Assembly (NCBI GenBank): GCA_945788445.1
Contig: CALZMA010000055.1
Coordinates: forward strand, 1 to 6,796
Direction: 5' to 3'
Length of the DNA stretch: 6,796 nucleotides
From: an uncultured Bacteroidales bacterium
GTDB taxonomy: Bacteria > Bacteroidota > Bacteroidia > Bacteroidales > Bacteroidaceae
Of the stretch, positions 1 through 6,668 are shown piece after piece (the stretch's first letter is position 1; each line of letters begins with the position of its first letter). The notes below the pieces were generated by a model. That model did not search any database and was not told the DNA's origin. It worked only from the letters and a program-made list of their open reading frames with translations. Both the position numbers and the translations under genes were made by a program.

Positions 1-97
1 ATGGATGGGGGTTGGGGGTTATGAGTTGAAATGTTTTTGAGTTGAGTGTTTAGGAGTTTAGGGGATTGTAAGTGTGTAGCATGGTGTGCAGTTTCCA
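1..97 (-). other. C-free intergenic stretch, probable leader of an off-edge gene
   Basis: No coding region is supported here. On the plus strand the first 79 bases contain no C at all, so a minus-strand transcript would have no G over that length. A GGGGGTT motif is repeated at 7-20, followed by loose GAGTTGA/GAGTTTA repeats to about 61. Shorter C-free stretches lie immediately upstream of the start codons of the peptidase gene (to 3746) and lptB (to 4925). By analogy this is probably the unstructured 5' leader of another minus-strand gene starting just beyond the left edge. That is inference, since the gene itself is not visible. No TAnnTTTG promoter was found in it. Confidence 0.45.
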
Positions 98-377
98 GCG
101 TTCAGGGAGCGCCCCGAAGGGGCAACGAGCTTCCAGCCCAGGGCAAGCGACCGGAGGGAGCGACACCCTGGGTTAAGCCGAAGGTTTTCCGATACGCCCC
201 GAAGGGGCAAAAGCAGTGACAGAGGCGATTGAACGATGGGGTTTGCACCTCTGCCGCTGCTTTTGCCCCTTCGGGGCGTATCGTCTGCGTCTGGGCTTAA
301 CCCAGGGTGTCGCATCGCTGCGCTCTGCTTGCCCTGGGCTGGGGGCTTGCAACCCCTTCGGGGCTTTCGTTGAACGC
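98..377. repeat. Large mosaic near-palindromic repeat element (copy 1)
   Basis: A 280-bp inverted repeat with arms of about 118 bp. Paired blocks from the outside in: GCGTTCA 98-104 with TGAACGC 371-377; 111-122 with 353-364; a perfect 16-bp block 133-148 with 327-342; a perfect 20-bp block 160-179 with 294-313; a perfect 27-bp block 190-216 with 257-283; and a 6-bp block 220-225 with 248-253 near the centre. The outer blocks share one pairing register and the inner blocks another, shifted by only 2 bases. Each arm also holds two small palindromes of the form CCCCGAAGGGG (111-123, 196-208 and their mirror copies at 265-277, 353-364), so arms could fold alone or with each other. It lies 78 bp beyond the menG stop. 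Short open frames inside it run over the palindrome modules and look like repeat artefacts. It could be a REP/BIME-like element, a non-autonomous mobile element or an RNA-level 3' structure; the sequence does not decide. Confidence 0.9.
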
Positions 378-379
378 TT

Positions 380-403
380 GATGCAAACCGGACGATGCAA
401 ACC
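380..403. repeat. Short direct repeat GATGCAAACC, two copies
   Basis: GATGCAAACC occurs at 380-389 and again at 394-403, a 14-bp period. A degenerate third unit (GATGCCGCAAAAC, from 406) and TTTGCAAAC (about 420) follow. The array fills the gap between the right end of the palindromic element and the menG stop codon. No function is evident. It could be an insertion scar or a binding site. Confidence 0.6.
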
Positions 404-455
404 CTGATGCCGCAAAACTTTGCAAACTATCGGGACACCCGCGCAACACACCAAT

Positions 456-1208
456 TTACAAATCGCCGCCGCCTTTCTGCGCCACATAGAGCGTGCTCAG
501 CCCGAAGGTGAAGCGCTTGAAGCGGACTTCGGCAAAGCCGGCCTTTTCCAGTATCTTTTGCATCTGTTCGCCCTGCGGGAAGGCTTCCATGGTAGCGGGC
601 AGGTAGGCATAGGCCCGGCTGTCGCGCGAGACGATGCGGCCGACGAGGGGCATGAGCACGTGGGCGTAGAGCCAGAAGAGTTGCTTCATGGGGAAGCGGG
701 CCGGCGCGGTGAGTTCGACGATGACCAGGTGTCCGCCGGGACGGAGCACGCGGAGCATTTCGCGGAGGCCCTTGTCGAGGTCCTCGAAATTGCGGATGCC
801 ATAGGCCACCGTGACGGCGTCGAAGCTGTCGGTGGGGAGCGAGAGCTGGAGGCAGTCCTCGCGCTGGAAGGAGATGACCCGGTCGAGGCCGGCTTCGCGC
901 ACTTTGCGCCGCCCTTCGTTCATCATGCCCTCGGAGAGGTCCACACCGAGCAGACTCTCGGGATGGAGCTCGCGCGCGGCGAGGATGGCGAAGTCGCCCG
1001 TACCCGTCGCCACATCGAGGATGCGGCGCGGGGCGTGGGGCTTGAGTTGGGCAATGGCGGCCTTGCGCCAGCTGCGGTCGATGCCTAAGGAGAGGGCGTG
1101 GTTGAGCAGGTCGTAGGTGGGGGCGATGGTGTCGAACATCTGTTCGACCTGCTCGCCCTTGCTGCCCTCCCGGGCGTAGGGCTTTATCGTTTCTTGTTTA
1201 TAAGTCAT
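456..1208 (-). CDS. menG: Demethylmenaquinone methyltransferase (MenG/UbiE)
   Basis: This is a cytoplasmic or membrane-associated SAM-dependent methyltransferase that C-methylates demethylmenaquinone to menaquinone, the last step of quinone synthesis. The Bacteroidota respiratory quinone is menaquinone, so menG is preferred over ubiE. The protein is 250 residues, normal for the family. Visible motifs are the first UbiE signature [16 protein letters not shown] (32-47), the SAM-binding motif [10 protein letters not shown] (64-72), the acidic ribose-binding segment GVDLS (88-92), and the second signature [19 protein letters not shown] (133-151) followed by LRVLRPGG. I chose the ATG at 1206-1208. 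A TTG four codons upstream (1218-1220) is possible but less likely. The start lies 27 bp after the peptidase stop, so the two are probably co-transcribed. No Shine-Dalgarno sequence is visible. The stop is TAA at 456-458. No hairpin with a clear U-tract follows directly. Confidence 0.95.
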   Translation of the reverse strand: MTYKQETIKPYAREGSKGEQVEQMFDTIAPTYDLLNHALSLGIDRSWRKAAIAQLKPHAPRRILDVATGTGDFAILAARELHPESLLGVDLSEGMMNEGRRKVREAGLDRVISFQREDCLQLSLPTDSFDAVTVAYGIRNFEDLDKGLREMLRVLRPGGHLVIVELTAPARFPMKQLFWLYAHVLMPLVGRIVSRDSRAYAYLPATMEAFPQGEQMQKILEKAGFAEVRFKRFTFGLSTLYVAQKGGGDL

Positions 1209-1235
1209 AGTTGTGTGCAAGCAAACAGGTTGGGC

Positions 1236-3719
1236 TTAGAGGTCCAGGGACTGCCACCACTCGGGTTCGCCCTTGAGGTACTTGGCAAACCAGGCGAAGA
1301 TGGTGTTTTGCCAGGCGAGGCGCTTGGGGTAGTTGGTGATGACGTGGTCCTCGCCGTCAATCTGGATGTAGCAGACTTCGCGGCCGAGAATCTTCAGGGC
1401 GGTGAAGAGCTGCTGGCTCTCGTTGGTGGGCACGTTGGTGTCGGCCGTACCGTGGAGCAGGAGCATGGGCGTGTGGATTTTGTCGGCATTGAAGAGCGGC
1501 GACTGCTTCACGTACATGTCGGGATTGTTCCAGGGGTAGCTGCCGTATTGGGCACATTCGCCATAGGTGTAGCCCCAGTAGCCGCCGCCCCAGTAGCTGG
1601 CAATGTTGCTGATGCCGGCGTGGGAGATGGCTGTGGCGAAGAGGTCGGTGCGCGTCTGGAGGTACTGTGTCATGAAGCCGCCGTAGGAGGCGCCCATGCA
1701 GCCGATGTGGCCGGCATCGACGAAGGAGTGGGCGGCGCAGAATTTCTGGGTGCCCTCAATGATGTCGTCGCCCGACTCGCGGCCCCAGGTGCCCACGTGG
1801 CGCGAGGCAAACTCCTGTCCGTAGCCGATGGTGCCGCTGGGGTTCACTGCGTAGACTACATAGCCCTGGCCGGCGAGCACCTGCAGCGGGTACTGGAACT
1901 CGAGGCACTGCGTGGTGGGGGTGCAACCGCCGTAGTAGTAGACGATGAGGGGGTATTTCTTCGAAGCGTCGAACGAGGGCGGGAGGAAGTAGAAGCCGTC
2001 GATGGAGTCGCCGCGCGAGGCCTGGAACTTCCAGGGATGGCAGGTGCCGATGGCCACGTCGCCGTAGAGCTGGTCGAAGTTGATCTTGCCGATGCGTTCG
2101 GCTTCGGGACGGGGATTGTCGGCGAGCTGGCAGGTGAACATTTCGCGGGCACGGGTGGCTGACTGGCCGAAGAAGACGGCGCGGGGCTTCTTGGTGCCTG
2201 TGGCGATGGAGTAGCCCTGGACGGAGGTGACGGGGAGTTCGTAGCGGACGAGCTTGCGGCTCTTCACGTCGATGGCGAAGAGGGGCGTGAAGCTGCGGTC
2301 GTCGGCGGTGAAGTAGACACGGCCGTCGGTGGGGTGCCAAGAGTAGCTCTCCACGGCGGGACCGAAGCCGCGCGGCAGGAGGGGCTCAGCCTTGCGGGTG
2401 GCGATGTCGTAGAGGAAAAGTCGGTTGTCGAAGGCTTGGGGATGGGCACCGGCGGGACACTCGTTGCCCACACCGCCGAAGGCTGCGGGGGAGGCTTTCA
2501 CCAGCAGCTGGCGACCGTCGGGCGAGAAGCGTGCGGAGGAGATGAAGATGGTGTCGGTGAGGAGCGTGTCGGCCTGTCCCGTGTAGGCATCCATGCGTAC
2601 GATGGTGCTGCGTTCGAAGGGGGAACGGTGGGCATCGAAGCGGCTCGTCTGGACGAGCAGGCTGCGGCCGTCGGCGGAGATGTCGGAGAGCCAGCAGCTG
2701 ACGGCACCGAAGGTGAGGCGCTGCATGAGGCCCGAGGCGATGTCGTAGCGCCAGAGGGCGTTGCGGTTGCGCCATCCGGGCATGCGGTCGTCGGGCTGCT
2801 CGAGGCGCTTCAGGCCGTCCTTGGGGGCCTTGCCTTCGTCCGTGAGGGAGAAGATGAGGTAGTCGCCCTGGGGCGATACGCTGAAGCCGCCATCGGGGAG
2901 GTTGTCGGCCAGGACGCGTTCGTGGCCGTCGGCGGGGGTGTAGACCACGAGTTCGCGGCCGGTGCCGGCGGGACGGGTGTAGTAGAGTACGTCGTTGGAC
3001 GAACGGAGCCAGCTGAGGGCGAGGTATTCGTTGCGGTGGAGGAGTTCGCGGCCCGTGGTGGTTTCGGAGAGGATGGTTTCGTATTGTGCCGAACCGTCGG
3101 GCTTCAGGAAGTAGCTGGTGGTGACGAGGTATTTGCCCGAGGGGGAGAGGGCCACGCTGCGGTAGTGGTCGCCCTGGGTCATGTCGGCCATGGTGTAGGG
3201 GCGCTTGCCTTCGGGATTGACGGTGACGCAGGAGAGGCCGTCGCCGATGAGGCGGAGGCGGAGGGTGTCGGTGGAGGTGGGTTCGGAGAGTACCTGCACG
3301 ATGACTTCCTTGCGGCCCATGGTGAGCTGGAACTGCTTGTCGGTGCAGGCTACGCCGTCGACGAAGAGGCGGTAGTCCTTGATGCCGCTGAGGTCAATCT
3401 GTCCCTTCACGAAACGCGGAGCTTCTAGGGTGAAGCGCAGGAGGGAGAGGGAGGCCTTGGCTGTACCGCTGTTGGGGATGGCCTCGCCTTGGCGGATGAC
3501 GGTGGTGGCGGGCTTCCGGCGCGTGGCGGAGGGCTTCACCATGGCGGTGTTTTTGCTGAAGACTTCCTCGCGGTCGAAGGCTTTGCCTTTCATGTTGAGG
3601 GAGTCGGTGGTGTAGTGCTGGATGATGGGGTAGGGGCCTTCGTATTGCACGTGGCTTACCTCAATGGTGTCCGTGGTGGCAAGTGCCGCCGAGAGGAACA
3701 GTAGGGTGGATAGGGACAT
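1236..3719 (-). CDS. Exported S9-family prolyl oligopeptidase-like serine peptidase
   Basis: This 827-residue protein probably cleaves peptides in the periplasm or at the cell surface. The N-terminus MSLSTLLFLSAALA is a short hydrophobic segment ending in an A-x-A site (12-14), a plausible signal peptide, though it lacks the usual basic residues. A beta-rich segment (about 105-170) precedes a beta-propeller (about 180-560) whose blades carry recurrent SPSGKYL-type motifs at 192, 282, 347, 399 and 463. The C-terminal alpha/beta-hydrolase domain (about 580-820) has the nucleophile Ser678 in GASYGG, Asp760 in HGTADTNVP and His792 in GEDHV, so the catalytic triad is complete. Tyr596 in the YYYGG strand corresponds to the oxyanion tyrosine of dipeptidyl-peptidase IV. 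The family is certain; exact specificity (dipeptidyl, prolyl or acylaminoacyl) is not, and I could not identify the paired glutamates of true DPP-IV. An in-frame TAA at 3732-3734 leaves this ATG as the earliest possible one. It leads the probable unit with menG. Confidence 0.95.
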   Translation of the reverse strand: MSLSTLLFLSAALATTDTIEVSHVQYEGPYPIIQHYTTDSLNMKGKAFDREEVFSKNTAMVKPSATRRKPATTVIRQGEAIPNSGTAKASLSLLRFTLEAPRFVKGQIDLSGIKDYRLFVDGVACTDKQFQLTMGRKEVIVQVLSEPTSTDTLRLRLIGDGLSCVTVNPEGKRPYTMADMTQGDHYRSVALSPSGKYLVTTSYFLKPDGSAQYETILSETTTGRELLHRNEYLALSWLRSSNDVLYYTRPAGTGRELVVYTPADGHERVLADNLPDGGFSVSPQGDYLIFSLTDEGKAPKDGLKRLEQPDDRMPGWRNRNALWRYDIASGLMQRLTFGAVSCWLSDISADGRSLLVQTSRFDAHRSPFERSTIVRMDAYTGQADTLLTDTIFISSARFSPDGRQLLVKASPAAFGGVGNECPAGAHPQAFDNRLFLYDIATRKAEPLLPRGFGPAVESYSWHPTDGRVYFTADDRSFTPLFAIDVKSRKLVRYELPVTSVQGYSIATGTKKPRAVFFGQSATRAREMFTCQLADNPRPEAERIGKINFDQLYGDVAIGTCHPWKFQASRGDSIDGFYFLPPSFDASKKYPLIVYYYGGCTPTTQCLEFQYPLQVLAGQGYVVYAVNPSGTIGYGQEFASRHVGTWGRESGDDIIEGTQKFCAAHSFVDAGHIGCMGASYGGFMTQYLQTRTDLFATAISHAGISNIASYWGGGYWGYTYGECAQYGSYPWNNPDMYVKQSPLFNADKIHTPMLLLHGTADTNVPTNESQQLFTALKILGREVCYIQIDGEDHVITNYPKRLAWQNTIFAWFAKYLKGEPEWWQSLDL

Positions 3720-3828
3720 AGGTAAGTAGGGTTATGGGGTTATTTGCGCGTAATGCGCAGATGTTTTCAGATTAGGGGGTATGGGCGCGGATGTAGGTCG
3801 TGGGCTTCGATGTTTATGGGCGTTCCCC
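3720..3828 (-). promoter_or_regulatory. Leader of the peptidase-menG unit, no recognisable promoter
   Basis: The 27 bases next to the start codon (3720-3746) contain no C on the plus strand, giving a G-free leader. A small inverted repeat, TGCGC 3745-3749 with GCGCA 3755-3759, could form a 5-bp hairpin about 25 nt before the start. No TAnnTTTG box was found between here and lptB. Either the promoter is degenerate, or it lies in or beyond the palindromic repeat, or the unit depends on read-through from lptB. Confidence 0.35.
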
Positions 3829-4063
3829 CCATGCGTTCAACGAGGAGGCCCGAAGGGCTGACCTTTAGCTCATAGCCCAGGGTGAAGCCCTGGGTCAGGC
3901 GGAGGAGCGAACGATGAGCCCTGTAAGGGCGGCACCTTTATACGCGCGCATAGAGCTGTCGCCCCTACAGGGCTCCTCGTGTAGTATCTGGCCCAACCCA
4001 GGCCTTGCAGCCTGGTCTATGGGCTGAAGGTCAGCCCTCCGGGCTTCTACGTTGAACGCATGG
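3829..4063. repeat. Large mosaic near-palindromic repeat element (copy 2)
   Basis: A 235-bp imperfect palindrome between lptB and the peptidase gene. Its ends are a perfect 14-bp inverted repeat (3829-3842 with 4050-4063) containing GCGTTCAACG. In one continuous register, 46 of the 53 outer positions (3829-3881 with 4011-4063) are Watson-Crick pairs, including a 12-bp block 3854-3865 with 4027-4038. An inner block, GAGCCCTGTA 3916-3925 with TACAGGGCTC 3966-3975, brackets a loop of about 25-30 bases. Each arm also contains its own hairpins, such as CCCAGGG 3876-3882 with CCCTGGG 3888-3894, and CCAGGC 3998-4003 with GCCTGG 4010-4015. It shares end sequences and module order with the element at 98-377, so it is probably a diverged member of the same family. 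It begins 38 bp beyond the lptB stop. No coding content is supported. Confidence 0.9.
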
Positions 4064-4064
4064 A

Positions 4065-4094
4065 GTGCGCAAAGGTTTCCTCTGCGCGGCGCAC
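4065..4094 (-). other. Small inverted repeat just after lptB
   Basis: GTGCGC at 4065-4070 is the inverted repeat of GCGCAC at 4089-4094. The spacer holds a further AGG/CCT pairing, so a minus-strand transcript could form a modest hairpin 7 nt after the lptB stop. There is no U-tract, so it is not a standard intrinsic terminator. It may simply be chance in GC-rich sequence. Confidence 0.3.
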
Positions 4095-4101
4095 CCAGCG
4101 A

Positions 4102-4896
4102 TCAATTCCTCACCGCGTTGAAGTCCTTCTTGCGGAGCTTGAAGCTGTTGGTAAGGTATTTGTCGCGCACGACTTGGTTCTCGGCCAGTTCTTCGGGCGT
4201 GCCCTGGAAGAGGATGCGGCCTTCGAAGAGGAGATAGGCGCGGTCGGTGATGCAGAGGGTTTCCTCGACGTTGTGGTCCGTGATGAGAATGCCGATGTTG
4301 CGGTATTTCAGTTTCCAGACAATGTATTGGATGTCCTCCACGGCGATGGGGTCTACACCGGCGAAGGGTTCGTCGAGCATGATGAACTTCGGGTCGATGG
4401 CGAGGCAGCGGGCAATTTCGGTGCGTCGGCGCTCGCCTCCCGAGAGTTGGTCGCCGAGGTTCTTGCGCACTTTCTGGAGGCGGAACTCGCTGATGAGGCT
4501 TTCGAGTTTCTCGCGCTGGTAGTCCTTGGGGCGGCCCGTCATTTCGAGCACGGAAGCGATGTTGTCCTCCACACTCATTTTGCGGAAGACGGAGGCTTCC
4601 TGGGCAAGGTAGCCGATGCCCTTCTGGGCGCGCTTGTAGACGGGGTCCTTGGTGATTTCCTCCTTGTCGAGGAAGATGCGGCCTTCGTTGGGGACAACGA
4701 GTCCCGTGGTCATGTAGAACGAGGTGGTCTTGCCGGCACCGTTGGGGCCCAGAAGACCAACGATTTCGCCCTGCTTCACGTCGAAGGAAACGCCATTGAC
4801 CACTGTGCGTTTGCCGTATTTCTTGATGAGCCCTTCGGTGCGCAGGACCATCTGGTGGCCCGCTGCGTCGGGGGCGGTGAATGCTGTTGCAGTCAT
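4102..4896 (-). CDS. lptB: LPS export ABC transporter ATPase LptB
   Basis: This is the cytoplasmic ATPase that drives LptFG, extracting lipopolysaccharide from the inner membrane and pushing it along the Lpt bridge. All ATPase motifs are intact: Walker A GPNGAGKT (50-57), Q-loop Gln99 in YLAQEAS, signature LSGGE (151-155), Walker B FIMLDEP (171-177) with Glu176, D-loop AGVDP (179-183) and H-loop His208 in ITDHN. The stretch from [17 protein letters not shown] and the VEETL segment are characteristic of LptB rather than of amino-acid importers such as LivF. The protein is 264 residues, slightly long. The first 15 residues ([15 protein letters not shown]) form an extension before the usual family start [13 protein letters not shown], so Met16 (codon 4849-4851) is a real alternative start. 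The stop is TGA at 4102-4104. It lies 110 bp after the ligase, separated by a strong stem-loop. No other lpt gene is in the window. Confidence 0.94.
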   Translation of the reverse strand: MTATAFTAPDAAGHQMVLRTEGLIKKYGKRTVVNGVSFDVKQGEIVGLLGPNGAGKTTSFYMTTGLVVPNEGRIFLDKEEITKDPVYKRAQKGIGYLAQEASVFRKMSVEDNIASVLEMTGRPKDYQREKLESLISEFRLQKVRKNLGDQLSGGERRRTEIARCLAIDPKFIMLDEPFAGVDPIAVEDIQYIVWKLKYRNIGILITDHNVEETLCITDRAYLLFEGRILFQGTPEELAENQVVRDKYLTNSFKLRKKDFNAVRN

Positions 4897-4925
4897 GGGA
4901 TGGGGGAATGGAATGTGGGGGATGG
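4897..4925 (-). promoter_or_regulatory. G-free, C-rich leader before lptB
   Basis: Immediately upstream of the lptB start the plus strand lacks C for 29 bases, so the minus-strand transcript has a C- and A-rich leader with no G and no possible Shine-Dalgarno sequence. Bacteroidota commonly initiate without Shine-Dalgarno pairing, and an unstructured leader fits this. It also favours the ATG at 4894-4896 over the internal ATG, which lacks such a leader. Confidence 0.45.
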
Positions 4926-4935
4926 CGATAGTACA

Positions 4936-4984
4936 AATTATTCTTTAAGCTACGGAGCATGGCCCCATAGCCTAAAGAATAACT
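4936..4984 (-). terminator. Long stem-loop between ligase and lptB (terminator or processing site)
   Basis: Positions 4936-4958 pair with 4962-4984 around a 3-nt loop. In a minus-strand transcript all 23 positions pair: 19 Watson-Crick and 4 G-U wobbles. In a plus-strand transcript the same four positions are A-C mismatches, so the structure fits minus-strand RNA, matching the genes. It starts 22 nt after the ligase stop and ends 39 nt before the lptB start. The downstream flank (AAUUUGU once the stem closes) is a poor U-tract, so it could be a weak terminator, an attenuator, or a stabilising or cleavage hairpin setting the ligase:lptB ratio. Confidence 0.7.
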
Positions 4985-5006
4985 GTTGCCTCGGGGGAGA
5001 GGAGGC

Positions 5007-6668
5007 TTATTTGTACATAAAACGCTTGATGCTGCGCTTGGGCGTTTTCTCAAATTCGTGGTCGTAGAGTTCGAAGCCGGAGAGGCGCTCGTAGGAGGCG
5101 ACCAGGTTGTTGAGTTCCTTGCGGTTCTGCTCCATGGCGTTGTGGAGGCCGTTTTCGTCGAGTCCGTCGCGGGAGGCTTCGTCGCGGTCGGGATAGATGA
5201 GCGCATAGAGCTTCTCTCCGCGTTGCACCACGATGCTTTCGTTCACGTAGGGGAGCGTGTTGAGTTTGTCCTCGATTTCTTCGGGATAGATGTTCTGGCC
5301 CGAGGCGCCGAGGAGCATGTTCTTGCTGCGGCCGCGGATGAAGACGTTGCCCTCGCTGTCCATGGTGCCGAGGTCGCCCGTGTGGTACCAGCCTTCGGCA
5401 TCGAGCGTGGCGCGCGTGGCTTCCTCGTTCTTGAAGTAGCCCAGCATCGTGTTGGCGCCGCGGGCGAGGATTTCGCCGGCTACGCGTTCGGGGTCGGGAC
5501 TGTCGATTCTCACTTCCATGCGGGGCACGGCCTTGCCGCAGGAGCCCTGGCGGAAGTGGTGCCAGTCCTCGTAGGTGATGATGGGGGCGCATTCGGTGGC
5601 ACCGTAGCCCACGGTGAAGGGGAAGCCGATGCGCTTCAGGAGGTTCTCCACTTCGCTGTTGAAGGCTGCGCCGCCGACGATGATTTCGTAGAAGCGGCCG
5701 CCGAAGGTCTCTATCAGGCGCTCGCGGATTTTGTCGAAGATGCGGTTGCTGATGAGCGGGAGCTTCAGCAGGACCTTCATGCTCGGCGTCTGGAGTTTGG
5801 GGAGCACGTTCTTCTTGATGATCTTTTCAATGATGAGCGGAACGGAGATGATGATGGAGGGCTTGATGTCGGCAAAGGCTTGCATCACGATTTTCGGCGA
5901 GGGGATGCGGGTGAGGTAATAGATGTGGCACCCGTGGAGGAACTCGAAGATGAATTCGAAGGACATGCCGTACATGTGGGCCATGGGGAGCATGGAAATG
6001 ACGCTGTCGCCGCGCTTCACCTGCTTGCCGAGCACTTCAATGGCAAACTCGTAGTTGGACCAGATGGCGCGGTAGGGAATCATGACACCCTTGGAGTTGG
6101 ACGTGGTGCCGCTGGTGTAGTTGATGAGGGCCAGGTCGTCGGCTGCGGGGTGGTTGGGGTAGTTGATGAGTTCCTTGCGGAAGAATTTGGGGTACTTTTT
6201 TCCGAAGAGCTCGTTGAGGCGCTCGCGGGCTTCGGTGAGCTTTTCGGTGCGCGAAACGAGGAGCGAGTAGTCGGGGATGCTCACGACGCCTTCGAGGTGA
6301 GGCATGGCATCGGGGTTGAGCTCGGGCCAGACCACATCGCCGGCAAAGAGGATTTTCGCTTCGGAGTGGTTCACAATGTCGTGAACCTGGGAGGACTTGA
6401 ACTCGTGGAGGATGGGTACGGCCACTGCGCCGTAGCTGAGGATAGCCATGAAGGCTGTGGCCCAGTTGGCGCTGTTGCGTCCGCAAAGGGCGATGCGGTC
6501 GCCGCGCTGTACGCCCGCGTTTTCAAAGAGAATGTGGAGTTTCTCAATCTTGCGGGCTACATCCTTATATTGAAGTGTGACGCCTTGGTAGTCGGTCAGT
6601 GCGTCGAGGTCCCAGTTGTTCTTGAGGCTTTCTGCAATCAGCCCCACAAAATCGGTGTAAGTCTTCAT
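5007..6668 (-). CDS. Long-chain fatty acid-CoA ligase (AMP-binding)
   Basis: This 553-residue ANL-superfamily adenylating enzyme probably activates long-chain fatty acids to acyl-CoA at the inner membrane for lipid synthesis or turnover. Visible motifs are the P-loop YTSGTTSNSKG (184-194), A5 VGYGATECAP (353-362), A7 YHTGDLG (428-434) and the hinge/A8 region RGRSKNMLLGASGQNIYPEEIE (445-466). Length and the LPKL to FGGRF segment before A5 resemble FadD/long-chain ligases. MenE (o-succinylbenzoate-CoA ligase) was considered because of menG nearby, but MenE is usually shorter. The C-terminal A10 region reads TPKRSIKRF (542-550); the catalytic lysine is probably Lys544 or Lys548, but the spacing differs from the usual P-x-G-K pattern. 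The start is ATG at 6666-6668, preceded by a good promoter about 70 bp upstream. The stop is TAA at 5007-5009. Substrate chain length cannot be told from sequence. Confidence 0.94.
   Translation of the reverse strand: MKTYTDFVGLIAESLKNNWDLDALTDYQGVTLQYKDVARKIEKLHILFENAGVQRGDRIALCGRNSANWATAFMAILSYGAVAVPILHEFKSSQVHDIVNHSEAKILFAGDVVWPELNPDAMPHLEGVVSIPDYSLLVSRTEKLTEARERLNELFGKKYPKFFRKELINYPNHPAADDLALINYTSGTTSNSKGVMIPYRAIWSNYEFAIEVLGKQVKRGDSVISMLPMAHMYGMSFEFIFEFLHGCHIYYLTRIPSPKIVMQAFADIKPSIIISVPLIIEKIIKKNVLPKLQTPSMKVLLKLPLISNRIFDKIRERLIETFGGRFYEIIVGGAAFNSEVENLLKRIGFPFTVGYGATECAPIITYEDWHHFRQGSCGKAVPRMEVRIDSPDPERVAGEILARGANTMLGYFKNEEATRATLDAEGWYHTGDLGTMDSEGNVFIRGRSKNMLLGASGQNIYPEEIEDKLNTLPYVNESIVVQRGEKLYALIYPDRDEASRDGLDENGLHNAMEQNRKELNNLVASYERLSGFELYDHEFEKTPKRSIKRFMYK

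Noticed and set aside
98..377. CRISPR array suggested by repeated CCCCGAAGGGG motifs
   Set aside because: The motifs are short palindromes arranged symmetrically about one centre, not direct repeats with unique equal-length spacers, and no cas gene is present.
431..441. Intrinsic terminator for menG (CGGG-ACA-CCCG)
   Set aside because: The stem is only 4 bp and no clean U-tract follows, so it is too weak to call.
173..487. Small open frames on both strands within the first palindrome (for example 58-315 minus, 173-487 minus, 216-407 plus)
   Set aside because: They consist of translated palindrome modules (such as APKGQ or PFGA from CCCCGAAGGGG), one overlaps the menG 3' end, and none has a plausible start region. 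They look like repeat-derived artefacts.
1098..2162. A 354-codon plus-strand open frame across the peptidase-menG junction
   Set aside because: It runs antisense through two genes with complete catalytic motifs and has the same biased composition and no domain.
2334..3428. A 364-codon plus-strand open frame opposite the peptidase gene
   Set aside because: Same antisense artefact: low-complexity Gly/Val/Glu/Ala composition, no motif, and full overlap with the intact S9 peptidase.
3829..4063. Insertion sequence with terminal inverted repeats
   Set aside because: There is no transposase, the whole element rather than only its ends is palindromic, and no target-site duplication is visible in the flanks. 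A non-autonomous mobile origin remains possible.
4931..4943. A possible -7 promoter box for lptB, read on the minus strand as TAATTTG
   Set aside because: It has one spacer base instead of two and no TTTG at the right distance upstream, and it overlaps the foot of the stem-loop.
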